Assembly: GCA_964057225.1 (NCBI GenBank)
Contig: OZ059897.1
Coordinates: forward strand, 1,302,001 to 1,366,000
Direction of reading: 5' to 3'
From: Auanema rhodensis
Taxonomy: Eukaryota > Nematoda > Chromadorea > Rhabditida > Rhabditidae
Length of the DNA: 64,000 nucleotides
Shown here in pieces: positions 26,501-39,555 of the stretch. Numbering within the stretch: position 1 is the first letter of the stretch; every line of letters begins with the position of its first letter. The notes beneath the pieces were generated by a model that saw only the letters and a program-made list of their open reading frames with translations, searched no databases and was not told the origin of the DNA. Position numbers and translations under genes: made by a program.

Positions 26501-29500
26501 CATGTACACTCAACATTGCTTCCAAAAACATTTTGACAAAAATTTTCCCGAAAAATTTCAAAATAATTTCACGAAAAGTAGATGTGTTTGGATTCCTTTT
26601 TTCAAGGCAAAGACGATGGACAATGTTATTCAACGAAAAAATTAATTCTTCAGGGTGAAAATCGAGGATATAAGTGTGAACTTATATAAGTTGATATCTC
26701 GGTGCATTTTCAAGCTAGCGCAAATCTAATAACACAGATCGACGCAGCTTAAAAATCCGCTTCGAATGCACTATACTACATTGAGAAACGCTCAATACAA
26801 AAATTATTTATGATTGTTTGAAAAATGATGCATTAGTGTATGTTGCGTTTCCATGTACACTCAACATTGCTTCCAAAAACATTTTGACAAAAATTTTCCC
26901 GAAAAATTTCAAGATAATTTTACAAAAAGTAGATGTTTTTAGATTCCTTTTTTCAAGGCAAAGACGATGGACAATGTTATTCAACGAAAAAATTAATTCT
27001 TCAGGGTGAAAATCGAGGATATAAGTGTGAACTTATATCAGTTAATATCTCGGTGCATATTTAAGCTAGCGCAAATCTAATAACACAGATCGACGCAGCT
27101 TAAAAATCCGCTTCGAATGCACTATACTACATTGAGAAACGCTCAATACAAAAATTATTTATGATTGTTTGAAAAATGATGCATTAGTGTATGTTGCGTT
27201 TCCATGTACACTCAACATTGCTTCCAAAAACATTTTGACAAAAATTTTCCCGAAAAATTTCAAGATAATTTTACAAAAAGTAGATGTTTTTAGATTTTTT
27301 TTTTAAGGCAAAGACGATGGACAATGTTATTCAACGAAAAAATTAATTCTTCAGGGTGAAAATCGAGGATATAAGTGTGAACTTATATCAGTTGATATCT
27401 CTTTGCATTTTTAAGCTAACGCAAATCTGATAACACAGATCGTCGCAGCTTAAAAATCCGCTTCGAATGCACTATACTACATTGAGAAACGCTCAATACA
27501 AAAATTATTTATGATTGTTTGGAAAATGATGCATTAGTGTATGTTGCGTTTCCATGTACACTCAACATTGCTTCCAAAACCATTTTGACAAAAATTTTCC
27601 CGAAAAATTTCAAGATAATTTTACAAAAAGTAGATGTTTTTAGATTCCTTTTTTCAAGGCAAAGACGATGGACAATGTTATTCAACGAAAAAATTAATTC
27701 TTCATGGTGAAAATCGAGGATATAAGTGTGAACTTATATCAGTTAATATCTCGGTGCATATTTAAGCTAACGCAAATCTGATAACACAGATCGTCGCAGC
27801 TTAAAAATCCGCTTCGAATGCACTATACTACATTGAGAAACGCTCAATACAAAAATTATTTATGATTGTTTGAAAAATGATGCATTAGTGTATGTTGCGT
27901 TTCCATGTACACTCAACATTGCTTCCAAAAACATTTTGACAAAAATTTTCCCGAAACATTTCAAGATAATTTTACAAAAAGTAGATGTTTTTAGATTTCT
28001 TTTTTTAAGGCAAAGACGATGGACAATGTTATTCAACGAAAAAATTAATTCTTCAGGGTGAAAATCGAGGATATAAGTGTGAACTTATATCAGTTGATAT
28101 CTCTTTGCATTTTTAAGCTAACGCAAATCTGATAACACAGATCGTCGCAGCTTAAAAATCCGCTTCGAATGCACTATACTACATTGAGAAACGCTCAATA
28201 CAAAAATTATTTATGATTGTTTGAAAAATGATGCATTAGTGTATGTTGCGTTTCCATGTACACTCAACATTGCTTCCAAAAACATTTTGACAAAAATTTT
28301 CCCGAAAAATTTCAAAATAATTTCACGAAAAGTAGATGTGTTTGGATTCCTTTTTTCAAGGCAAAGACGATGGACAATGTTATTCAACGAAAAAATTAAT
28401 TCTTCAGGGTGAAAATCGAGGATATAAGTGTGAACTTATATCAGTTGATATCTCGGTGCATTTTTAAGCTAACGCAAATCTGATAACACAGATCGTCGCA
28501 GCTTAAAAATCCGCTTCGAATGCACTATACTACATTGAGAAACGCTCAATACAAAAATTATTTATGATTGTTTGAAAAATGATGCATTAGTGTATGTTGC
28601 GTTTCCATGTACACTCAACATTGCTTCCAAAAACATTTTGACAAAAATTTTCCCGAAAAATTTCAAAATAATTTCACGAAAAGTAGATGTGTTTGGATTC
28701 CTTTTTTCAAGGCAAAGACGATGGACAATGTTATTCAACGAAAAAATTAATTCTTCAGGGTGAAAATCGAGGATATAAGTGTGAACTTATATCAGTTGAT
28801 ATCTCTTTGCATTTTTAAGCTAACGCAAATCTGATAACACAAATCGTCGCAGCTTAAAAATCCGCTTCGAATGCACTATACTACATTGAGAAACGCTCAA
28901 TACAAAAATTATTTATGATTGTTTGAAAAATGATGCATTAGTGTATGTTGCGTTTCCATGTACACTCAACATTGCTTCCAAAAACATTTTGACAAAAATT
29001 TTCCCGAAACATTTCAAGATAATTTTACAAAAAGTAGATGTTTTTAGATTTCTTTTTTTAAGGCAAAGACGATGGACAATGTTATTCAACGAAAAAATTA
29101 ATTCTTCAGGGTGAAAATCGAGGATATAAGTGTGAACTTATATCAGTTGATATCTCGGTGCATTTTTAAGCTAACGCAAATCTGATAACACAGATCGTCG
29201 CAGCTTAAAAATCCGCTTCGAATGCACTATACTACATTGAGAAACGCTCAATACAAAAATTATTTATGATTGTTTGAAAAATGATGCATTAGTGTATGTT
29301 GCGTTTCCATGTACACTCAACATTGCTTCCAAAAACATTTTGACAAAAATTTTCCCGAAAAATTTCAAAATAATTTCACGAAAAGTAGATGTGTTTGGAT
29401 TCCTTTTTTCAAGGCAAAGACGATGGACAATGTTATTCAACGAAAAAATTAATTCTTCAGGGTGAAAATCGAGGATATAAGTGTGAACTTATATCAGTTG

Positions 29501-29833
29501 ATATCTCTTTGCATTTTTAAGCTAACGCAAATCTGATAACACAGATCGACGCAGCTTAAAAATCCGTTTCGAATGCACTATACTACATTGAGAAACGCTC
29601 AATACAAAAATTATTTATGATTGTTTGAAAAATGATGCATTAGTGTATGTTGCGTTTCCATGTACACTCAACATTGCTTCCAAAAACATTTTGACAAAAA
29701 TTTTCCAAAAAAATTTCAAGATAATTTTACAAAAAGTAGATGTTTTTAGATTCCTTTTTTCAAGGCAAAGACGATGGACAATGTTATTCAACGAAAAAAT
29801 TAATTCTTCAGGGTGAAAATCGAGGATATAAGT
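23517..29833 (+). repeat. gcg-type domain M67-M84 with the n subfamily and m-n dimers
   Basis: All monomers here carry gttgcgtttcc. A distinctive subfamily n (M67, M70, M73, M75, M80, M81, M83) has a cluster of linked changes: aataatttcacgaaaag and gatgtgtttggattcc. n alternates with m (ttttttcaaggc) as a 702-bp dimer from M72 to M76. A rarer variant o (tttggaaaatgatg with aaaaccatttt) occurs in M69 and M78, 3,158 bases apart, and its left neighbours M68 and M77 also match, indicating a nine-monomer duplication. Variant p (cccgaaacatttc) marks M71, M79 and M82. Subfamily n is confined to this domain. Confidence 0.85.
27027..27376 (+). repeat. M77, 350-bp monomer with a 1-bp deletion
   Basis: Where neighbours read gatttcttttttt, this copy has ten uninterrupted Ts near 27295-27304, so one base (the C) is missing. 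It shifts the register of all downstream monomers by one and frameshifts the recurrent open frame. It is one of only three net length changes in 182 monomers. A homopolymer sequencing error is possible. Confidence 0.85.
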
Positions 29834-32290
29834 GTGAACTTATATCAGTTAATATCTCGGTGCATTTTTAAGCTAGCGCAAATCTAATAACACAGATCGT
29901 CGCAGCTTAAAAATCCGCTTCGAATGCACTATACTACATTGAGAAACGCTCAATACAAAAATTATTTATGATTGTTTGAAAAATGATGCATTAGTGTATG
30001 TTGCGTTTCCATGTACACTCAACATTGCTTCCAAAAACATTTTGACAAAAATTTTCCCGAAACATTTCAAGATAATTTTACAAAAAGTAGATGTTTGTAG
30101 ATTTCTTTTTTTAAGGCAAAGACGATGGACAATGTTATTCAACGAAAAAATTAATTCTTCAGGGTGAAAATCGAGGATATAAGTGTGAACTTATATCAGT
30201 TGATGTCTCGGTGCATTTTTAAGCTAGCGCAAATCTAATAACACAGATCGACGCAGCTTAAAAATCCGCTTCGAATGCACTATACTACATTGAGAAACGC
30301 TCAATACAAAAATTATTTATGATTGTTTGAAAAATGATGCATTAGTGTATGTTGCGTTTCCATGTACACTCAACATTGCTTCCAAAAACATTTTGACAAA
30401 AATTTTCCCGAAAAATTTCAAGATAATTTTACAAAAAGTAGATGTTTTTAGATTTCTTTTTTTAAGGCAAAGACGATGGACAATGTTATTCAACGAAAAA
30501 ATTAATTCTTCAGGGTGAAAATCGAGGATATAAGTGTGAACTTATATCAGTTAATATCTCGGTGCATTTTTAAGCTAGCGCAAATCTAATAACACAGATC
30601 GTCGCAGCTTAAAAATCCGCTTCGAATGCACTATACTACATTGAGAAACGCTCAATACAAAAATTATTTATGATTGTTTGAAAAATGATGCATTAGTGTA
30701 TGTTGCGTTTCCATGTACACTCAACATTGCTTCCAAAAACATTTTGACAAAAATTTTCCCGAAACATTTCAAGATAATTTTACAAAAAGTAGATGTTTGT
30801 AGATTTCTTTTTTTAAGGCAAAGACGATGGACAATGTTATTCAACGAAAAAATTAATTCTTCAGGGTGAAAATCGAGGATATAAGTGTGAACTTATATCA
30901 GTTGATATCTCGGTGCATTTTTAAGCTAGCGCAAATCTAATAACACAGATCGACGCAGCTTAAAAATCCGCTTCGAATGCACTATACTACATTGAGAAAC
31001 GCTCAATACAAAAATTATTTATGATTGTTTGAAAAATGATGCATTAGTGTATGTTGCGTTTCCATGTACACTCAACATTGCTTCCAAAAACATTTTGACA
31101 AAAATTTTCCCGAAAAATTTCAAGATAATTTTACAAAAAGTAGATGTTTTTAGATTTCTTTTTTTAAGGCAAAGACGATGGACAATGTTATTCAACGAAA
31201 AAATTAATTCTTCAGGGTGAAAATCGAGGATATAAGTGTGAACTTATATCAGTTGATATCTCTTTGCATTTTTAAGCTAACGCAAATCTGATAACACAGA
31301 TCGTCGCAGCTTAAAAATCCGCTTCGAATGCACTATACTACATTGAGAAACGCTCAATACAAAAATTATTTATGATTGTTTGAAAAATGATGCATTAGTG
31401 TATGTTGCGTTTCCATGTACACTCAACATTGCTTCCAAAAACATTTTGACAAAAATTTTCCCGAAAAATTTCAAGATAATTTTACAAAAAGTAGATGTTT
31501 TTAGATTTCTTTTTTTAAGGCAAAGACGATGGACAATGTTATTCAACGAAAAAATTAATTCTTCAGGGTGAAAATCGAGGATATAAGTGTGAACTTATAT
31601 CAGTTGATATCTCGGTGCATTTTTAAGCTAGCGCAAATCTAATAACACAGATCGACGCAGCTTAAAAATCCGCTTCGAATGCACTATACTACATTGAGAA
31701 ACGCTCAATACAAAAACTATTTATGATTGTTTGAAAAACGATGCATTAGTGTATGTTGCGTTTCCATGTACACTCAACATTGCTTCCAAAAACATTTTGA
31801 CAAAAATTTTCCCGAAAAATTTCAAGATAATTTTACAAAAAGTAGATGTTTTTAGATTTCTTTTTTTAAGGCAAAGACGATGGACAATGTTATTCAACGA
31901 AAAAATTAATTCTTCAGGGTGAAAATCGAGGATATAAGTGTGAACTTATATCAGTTGATATCTCTTTGCATTTTTAAGCTAACGCAAATCTGATAACACA
32001 GATCGTCGCAGCTTAAAAATCCGCTTCGAATGCACTATACTACTTTGAGAAACGCTCAATACAAAAATTATTTATGATTGTTTGAAAAATGATGCATTAG
32101 TGTATGTTGCGTTTCCATGTACACTCAACATTGCTTCCAAAAACATTTTGACAAAAATTTTCCCGAAAAATTTCAAGATAATTTTACAAAAAGTAGATGT
32201 TTTTAGATTTCTTTTTTTAAGGCAAAGACGATGGACAATGTTATTCAACGAAAAAATTAATTCTTCAGGGTGAAAATCGAGGATATAAGT
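29834..32290 (+). repeat. gcg-type 702-bp dimer repeats, M85-M91
   Basis: M85-86 and M87-88 are near-identical dimers. M85 and M87 share cccgaaacatttc and gatgtttgtag; M86 and M88 differ by tgatgtctcgg versus tgatatctcgg. M88-89 and M90-91 continue the two-monomer alternation, with ctctttgc, aagctaacgc and cagatcgtcg in every second upstream segment. M90 carries private changes (aaaaactattt, gaaaaacgatgc). Confidence 0.87.
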
Positions 32291-35200
32291 GTGAATTTAT
32301 ATCAGTTGATATCTCGGTGAATTTTTAAGCTAACTCAAATCTGATAACACAGATCGACGCAGCTTAAAAATCCGTTTCGAATGCATTATACTACATTGAG
32401 AAACGCTCAATACAAAAATTAGTTATGCTCGTTTGAAAAATGATTCATTAGTGTATGTTGAGTTTCCATGTACACTCAACATTGCTTCCAAAAACATTTT
32501 GACAAAAATTTTCCCGAAAAATTTCGAGATAATTTTACAAAAACTAGATGTTTTTAGATTTCTTTTTTTAAGGCAAAGACGATGGACAATGTTATTCAAC
32601 GAAAAAATTAATTCTTCAGGGTGAAAATCGAGGATATAAGTGTGAACTTATATCAGTTGATATCTCGGTGCATTTTTAAGCTAGCGCAAATCTGATAACA
32701 CAGATCGACGCCGCTCAAAAATACGCATCGAATGCACTATACTACATTGGGAAACGCTCAATACAAAAATTAGTTATGCTCGTTTGAAAAATGATTCATT
32801 AGTGTATGTTGAGTTTCCATGTACACTCAACATTGCTTCCAAAAACATTTTGACAAAAATTTTCCCGAAAAATTTCGAGATAATTTTACAAAAACTAGAT
32901 GTTTTTAGATTCCTTTTTTTAAGGCGAAGACGATGGACAATGTTATTCAACGAAAAAATTAATTCTTCAGGGTGAAAATCGAGGATATAAGTGTGAACTT
33001 ATATCAGTTGATATCTCGGTGCATTTTTAAGCTAGCGCAAATCTGATAACACAGATCGACGCCGCTCAAAAATACGCATCGAATGCACTATACTACATTG
33101 AGAAACGCTTAATACAAAAATTAGTTATGCTCGTTTGAAAAATGATTCATTAGTGTATGTTGAGTTTCCATGTACACTCAACATTGCTTCCAAAAACATT
33201 TTGACAAAAATTTTCCCGAAAAATTTCAAGATAATTTTACAAAAACTAGATGTTTTTAGATTCCTTTTTTTAAGGCGAAGACGATGGAAAATGTTATTCA
33301 ACGAAAAAATTAATTCTTCAGGGTGAAAATCGAGGATATAAGTGTGAACTTATATCAGTTGATATCTCGGTGAATTTTTAAGCTAACTCAAATCTGATAA
33401 CACAGATCGACGCAGCTTAAAAATCCGTTTCGAATGCATTATACTACATTGAGAAACGCTCAATACAAAAATTAGTTATGCTCGTTTGAAAAATGATTCA
33501 TTAGTGTATGTTGAGTTTCCATGTACACTCAACATTGCTTCCAAAAACATTTTGACAAAAATGTTCCCGAAAAATTTCAAGATAATTTTACAAAAACTAG
33601 ATGTTTTTAGATTCCTTTTTTTAAGGCGAAGACGATGGACAATGTTATTCAACGAAAAAATTAATTCTTCAGGGTGAAAATCGAGGATATAAGTGTGAAC
33701 TTATATCAGTTGATATCTCGGTGAATTTTTAAGCTAACTCAAATCTGATAACACAGATCGACGCAGCTTAAAAATCCGTTTCGAATGCATTATACTACAT
33801 TGAGAAACGCTCAATACAAAAATTAGTTATGCTCGTTTGAAAAATGATTCATTAGTGTATGTTGAGTTTCCATGTACACTCAACATTGCTTCCAAAAACA
33901 TTTTGACAAAAATTTTCCCGAAAAATTTCAAGATAATTTTACAAAAACTAGATGTTTTTAGATTCCTTTTTTTAAGGCGAAGACGATGGACAATGTTATT
34001 CAACAAAAAAATTAATTCTTCAGGGTGAAAATCGAGGATATAAGTGTGAACTTATATCAGTTGATATCTCGGTGCATTTTTAAGCTAGCGCAAATCTGAT
34101 AACACAGATCGACGCCGCTCAAAAATACGCATCGAATGCACTATACTACATTGAGAAACGCTCAATACAAAAATTAGTTATGCTCGTTTGAAAAATGATT
34201 CATTAGTGTATGTTGAGTTTCCATGTACACTCAACATTGCTTCCAAAAACATTTTGACAAAAATTTTCCCGAAGAATTTCAAGATAATTTTACAAAAACT
34301 AGATGTTTTTAGATTCCTTTTTTTAAGGCGAAGACGATGGACAATGTTATTCAACAAAAAAATTAATTCTTCAGGGTGAAAATCGAGGATATAAGTGTGA
34401 ACTTATATCAGTTGATATCTCGGTGCATTTTTAAGCTAGCTCAAATCTGATAACACAGATCGACGCCGCTCAAAAATACGCATCGAATGCACTATACTAC
34501 ATTGAGAAACGCTCAATACAAAAATTAGTTATGCTCGTTTGAAAAATGATTCATTAGTGTATGTTGAGTTTCCATGTACACTCAACATTGCTTCCAAAAA
34601 CATTTTGACAAAAATTTTCCCGAAAAATTTCAAGATAATTTTACAAAAACTAGATGTTTTTAGATTCCTTTTTTTAAGGCAAAGACGATGGACAATGTTA
34701 TTCAACGAAAAAATTAATTCTTCAGGGTGAAAATCGAGGATATAAGTGTGAACTTATATCAGTTGATATCTCGGTGAATTTTTAAGCTAACTCAAATCTG
34801 ATAACACAGATCGACGCAGCTTAAAAATCCGTTTCAAATGCATTATACTACATTGAGAAACGCTCAATACAAAAATTAGTTATGCTCGTTTGAAAAATGA
34901 TTCATTAGTGTATGTTGAGTTTCCATGTACACTCAACATTGCTTCCAAAAACATTTTGACAAAAATTTTCCCGAAAAATTTCAAGATAATTTTACAAAAA
35001 CTAGATGTTTTTAGATTCCTTTTTTTAAGGCAAAGACGATGGACAATGTTATTCAACGAAAAAATTAATTCTTCAGGGTGAAAATCGAGGATATAAGTGT
35101 GAACTTATATCAGTTGATATCTCGGTGAATTTTTAAGCTAACTCAAATCTGATAACACAGATCGACGCAGCTTAAAAATCCGTTTCAAATGCATTATACT

Positions 35201-38200
35201 ACATTGAGAAACGCTCAATACAAAAATTAGTTATGCTCGTTTGAAAAATGATTCATTAGTGTATGTTGAGTTTCCATGTACACTCAACATTGCTTCCAAA
35301 AACATTTTGACAAAAATTTTCCCGAAAAATTTCAAGATAATTTTACAAAAACTAGGTGTTTTTAGATTCCTTTTTTTAAGGCGAAGACGATGGACAATGT
35401 TATTCAACGAAAAAATTAATTCTTCAGGGTGAAAATCGAGGATATAAGTGTGAACTTATATCAGTCAAAAATTAGTTATGCTCGTTTGAAAAATGATTCA
35501 TTAGTGTATGTTGAGTTTCCATGTACACTCAACATTGCTTCCAAAAACATTTTGACAAAAATTTTCCCGAAAAATTTCAAGATAATTTTACAAAAACTAG
35601 GTGTTTTTAGATTCCTTTTTTTAAGGCGAAGACGATGGACAATGTTATTCAACGAAAAAATTAATTCTTCAGGGTGAAAATCGAGGATATAAGTGTGAAC
35701 TTATATCAGTTGATATCTCGGTGAATTTTTAAGCTAACTCAAATCTGATAACACAGATCGACGCAGCTTAGAAATCCGTTTCGAATGCATTATACTACAT
35801 TGAGAAACGCTCAATACAAAAATTAGTTATGCTCGTTTGAAAAATGATTCATTAGTGTATGTTGAGTTTCCATGTACACTCAACATTGCTTCCAAAAACA
35901 TTTTGACAAAAATTTTCCCGAAAAATTTCAAGATAATTTTACAAAAACTAGATGTTTTTAGATTCCTTTTTTTAAGGCGAAGACGATGGACAATGTTATT
36001 CAACGAAAAAATTAATTCTTCAGGGTGAAAATCGAGGATATAAGTGTGAACTTATATCAGTTGATATCTCGGTGAATTTTTAAGCTAGCGCAAATCTGAT
36101 AACACAGATCGACGCAGCTTAAAAATCCGTTTCGAATGCATTATACTACATTGAGAAACGCTCAATACAAAAATTAGTTATGCTCGTTTGAAAAATGATT
36201 CATTAGTGTATGTTGAGTTTCCATGTACACTCAACATTGCTTCCAAAAACATTTTGACAAAAATTTTCCCGAAAAATTTCAAGATAATTTTACAAAAACT
36301 AGATGTTTTTAGACTCCTTTTTTTAAGGCGAAGACGATGGACAATGTTATTCAACGAAAAAATTAATTCTTCAGGGTGAAAATCGAGGATATAAGTGTGA
36401 ACTTATATCAGTTGATATCTCGGTGAATTTTTAAGCTAACTCAAATCTGATAACACAGATCGACGCAGCTTAAAAATCCGTTTCGAATGCATTATACTAC
36501 ATTGAGAAACGCTCAATACAAAAATTAGTTATGCTCGTTTGAAAAATGATTCATTAGTGTATGTTGAGTTTCCATGTACACTCAACATTGCTTCCAAAAA
36601 CATTTTGACAAAAATTTTCCCGAAAAATTTCAAGATAATTTTACAAAAACTAGATGTTTTTAGATTCCTTTTTTTAAGGCGAAGACGATGGACAATGTTA
36701 TTCAACGAAAAAATTAATTCTTCAGGGTGAAAATCGAGGATATAAGTGTGAACTTATATCAGTTGATATCTCGGTGAATTTTTAAGCTAACTCAAATCTG
36801 ATAACACAGATCGACGCAGCTTAGAAATCCGTTTCGAATGCATTATACTACATTGAGAAACGCTCAATACAAAAATTAGTTATGCTCGTTTGAAAAATGA
36901 TTCATTAGTGTATGTTGAGTTTCCATGTACACTCAACATTGCTTCCAAAAACATTTTGACAAAAATTTTCCCGAAAAATTTCAAGATAATTTTACAAAAA
37001 CTAGATGTTTTTAGATTCCTTTTTTTAAGGCGAAGACGATGGACAATGTTATTCAACGAAAAAATTAATTCTTCAGGGTGAAAATCGAGGATATAAGTGT
37101 GAACTTATATCAGTTGATATCTCGGTGAATTTTTAAGCTAACTCAAATCTGATAACACAGATCGACGCAGCTTAGAAATCCGTTTCGAATGCATTATACT
37201 ACATTGAGAAACGCTCAATACAAAAATTCGTTATGCTCGTTTGAAAAATGATTCATTAGTGTATGTTGAGTTTCCATGTACACTCAACATTGCTTCCAAA
37301 AACATTTTGACAAAAATTTTCCCGAAAAATTTCAAGATAATTTTACAAAAACTAGATGTTTTTAGATTCCTTTTTTTAAGGCGAAGACGATGGACAATGT
37401 TATTCAACGAAAAAATTAATTCTTCAGGGTGAAAATCGAGGATATAAGTGTGAACTTATATCAGTTGATATCTCGGTGAATTTTTAAGCTAACTCAAATC
37501 TGATAACACAGATCGACGCAGCTTAAAAATCCGTTTCGAATGCATTATACTACATTGAGAAACGCTCAATACAAAAATTCGTTATGCTCGTTTGAAAAAT
37601 GATTCATTAGTGTATGTTGAGTTTCCATGTACACTCAACATTGCTTCCAAAAACATTTTGACAAAAATTTTCCCGAAAAATTTCAAGATAATTTTACAAA
37701 AACTAGATGTTTTTAGATTCCTTTTTATAAGGCGAAGACGATGGACAATGTTATTCAACGAAAAAATTAATTCTTCAGGGTGAAAATCGAGGATATAAGT
37801 GTGAACTTATATCAGTTGATATCTCGGTGAATTTTTAAGCTAACTCAAATCTGATAACACAGATCGACGCAGCTTAAAAATCCGTTTCGAATGCATTATA
37901 CTACATTGAGAAACGCTCAATACAAAAATTAGTTATGCTCGTTTGAAAAATGATTCATTAGTGTATGTTGAGTTTCCATGTACACTCAACATTGCTTCCA
38001 AAAACATTTTGACAAAAATTTTCCCGAAAAATTTCAAGATAATTTTACAAAAACTAGGTGTTTTTAGATTCCTTTTTTTAAGGCGAAGACGATGGACAAT
38101 GTTATTCAACGAAAAAATTAATTCTTCAGGGTGAAAATCGAGGATATAAGTGTGAACTTATATCAGTTGATATCTCGGTGAATTTTTAAGCTAACTCAAA

Positions 38201-39555
38201 TCTGATAACACAGATCGACGCAGCTTAGAAATCCGTTTCGAATGCATTATACTACATTGAGAAACGCTCAATACAAAAATTAGTTATGCTCGTTTGAAAA
38301 ATGATTCATTAGTGTATGTTGAGTTTCCATGTACACTCAACATTGCTTCCAAAAACATTTTGACAAAAATTTTCCCGAAAAATTTCAAGATAATTTTACA
38401 AAAACTAGATGTTTTTAGATTCCTTTTTTTAAGGCGAAAACGATGGACAATGTTATTCAACGAAAAAATTAATTCTTCAGGGTGAAAATCGAGGATATAA
38501 GTGTGAACTTATATCAGTTGATATCTCGGTGCATTTTTAAGCTAGCGCAAATCTGATAACACAGATCGACGCCGCTCAAAAATACGCATCGAATGCACTA
38601 TACTACATTGAGAAACGCTTAATACAAAAATTAGTTATGCTCGTTTGAAAAATGATTCATTAGTGTATGTTGAGTTTCCATGTACACTCAACATTGCTTC
38701 CAAAAACATTTTGACAAAAATTTTCCCGAAAAATTTCAAGATAATTTTACAAAAACTAGATGTTTTTAGATTCCTTTTTTTAAGGCGAAGACGATGGACA
38801 ATGTTATTCAACGAAAAAATTAATTCTTCAGGGTGAAAATCGAGGATATAAGTGTGAACTTATATCAGTTGATATCTCGGTGAATTTTTAAGCTAACTCA
38901 AATCTGATAACACAGATCGACGCAGCTTAAAAATCCGTTTCGAATGCATTATACTACATTGAGAAACGCTCAATACAAAAATTAGTTATGCTCGTTTGAA
39001 AAATGATTCATTAGTGTATGTTGAGTTTCCATGTACACTCAACATTGCTTCCAAAAACATTTTGACAAAAATTTTCCCGAAAAATTTCAAGATAATTTTA
39101 CAAAAACTAGATGTTTTTAGATTCCTTTTTTTAAGGCGAAGACGATGGACAATGTTATTCAACAAAAAAATTAATTCTTCAGGGTGAAAATCGAGGATAT
39201 AAGTGTGAACTTATATCAGTTGATATCTCGGTGCATTTTTAAGCTAGCTCAAATCTGATAACACAGATCGACGCCGCTCAAAAATACGCATCGAATGCAC
39301 TATACTACATTGAGAAACGCTCAATACAAAAATTAGTTATGGTCGTTTGAAAAATGATTCATTAGTGTATGTTGAGTTTCCATGTACACTCAACATTGCT
39401 TCCAAAAACATTTTGACAAAAATTTTCCCGAAAAATTTCAAGATAATTTTACAAAAACTAGATGTTTTTAGATTCCTTTTTTTAAGGCGAAGACGATGGA
39501 CAATGTTATTCAACAAAAAAATAAATTCTTCAGGGTGAAAATCGAGGATATAAGT
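32291..39555 (+). repeat. Relatively uniform gag-type domain, M92-M112
   Basis: The array switches abruptly to monomers with gttatgctcg, gattcatt, gttgag and ctagatg. The first, M92, has a private gaatttatatcag. Variation is mainly in the upstream segment (tgaat with aagctaactc and ccgtttcg, versus tgcat with aagctagcgc and acgcatcg) and in ctagatg/ctaggtg and caacgaaa/caacaaaa. No long period is obvious; the block is close to monomeric, with a recurring ctaggtg monomer followed by cagcttagaaatcc. It contains the truncated M101. Confidence 0.82.
35450..35694 (+). repeat. M101, truncated 245-bp monomer (106-bp internal deletion)
   Basis: After gtgaacttatatcagt the sequence jumps at 35465/35466 directly to caaaaattagttatg, removing monomer positions 17-122. 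The lost segment is the large dyad, the short dyad and half of the near-palindrome, while the 9-bp dyad and A/T tracts remain. I see no microhomology at the junction. The deletion opens an 82-codon frame starting at GTG 35429 that runs into the usual frame. It is the only large structural change in the window and occurs in one copy only. Confidence 0.95.

Noticed and set aside
35429-35677. 82-codon open frame as a distinct gene
   Set aside because: It arises solely because the 106-bp deletion in M101 joins the end of one monomer to the body of the next; it starts at GTG.
35450-35694. Transposon insertion or excision scar at the truncated monomer
   Set aside because: The junction is a plain deletion with no target-site duplication, foreign bases or terminal repeats.
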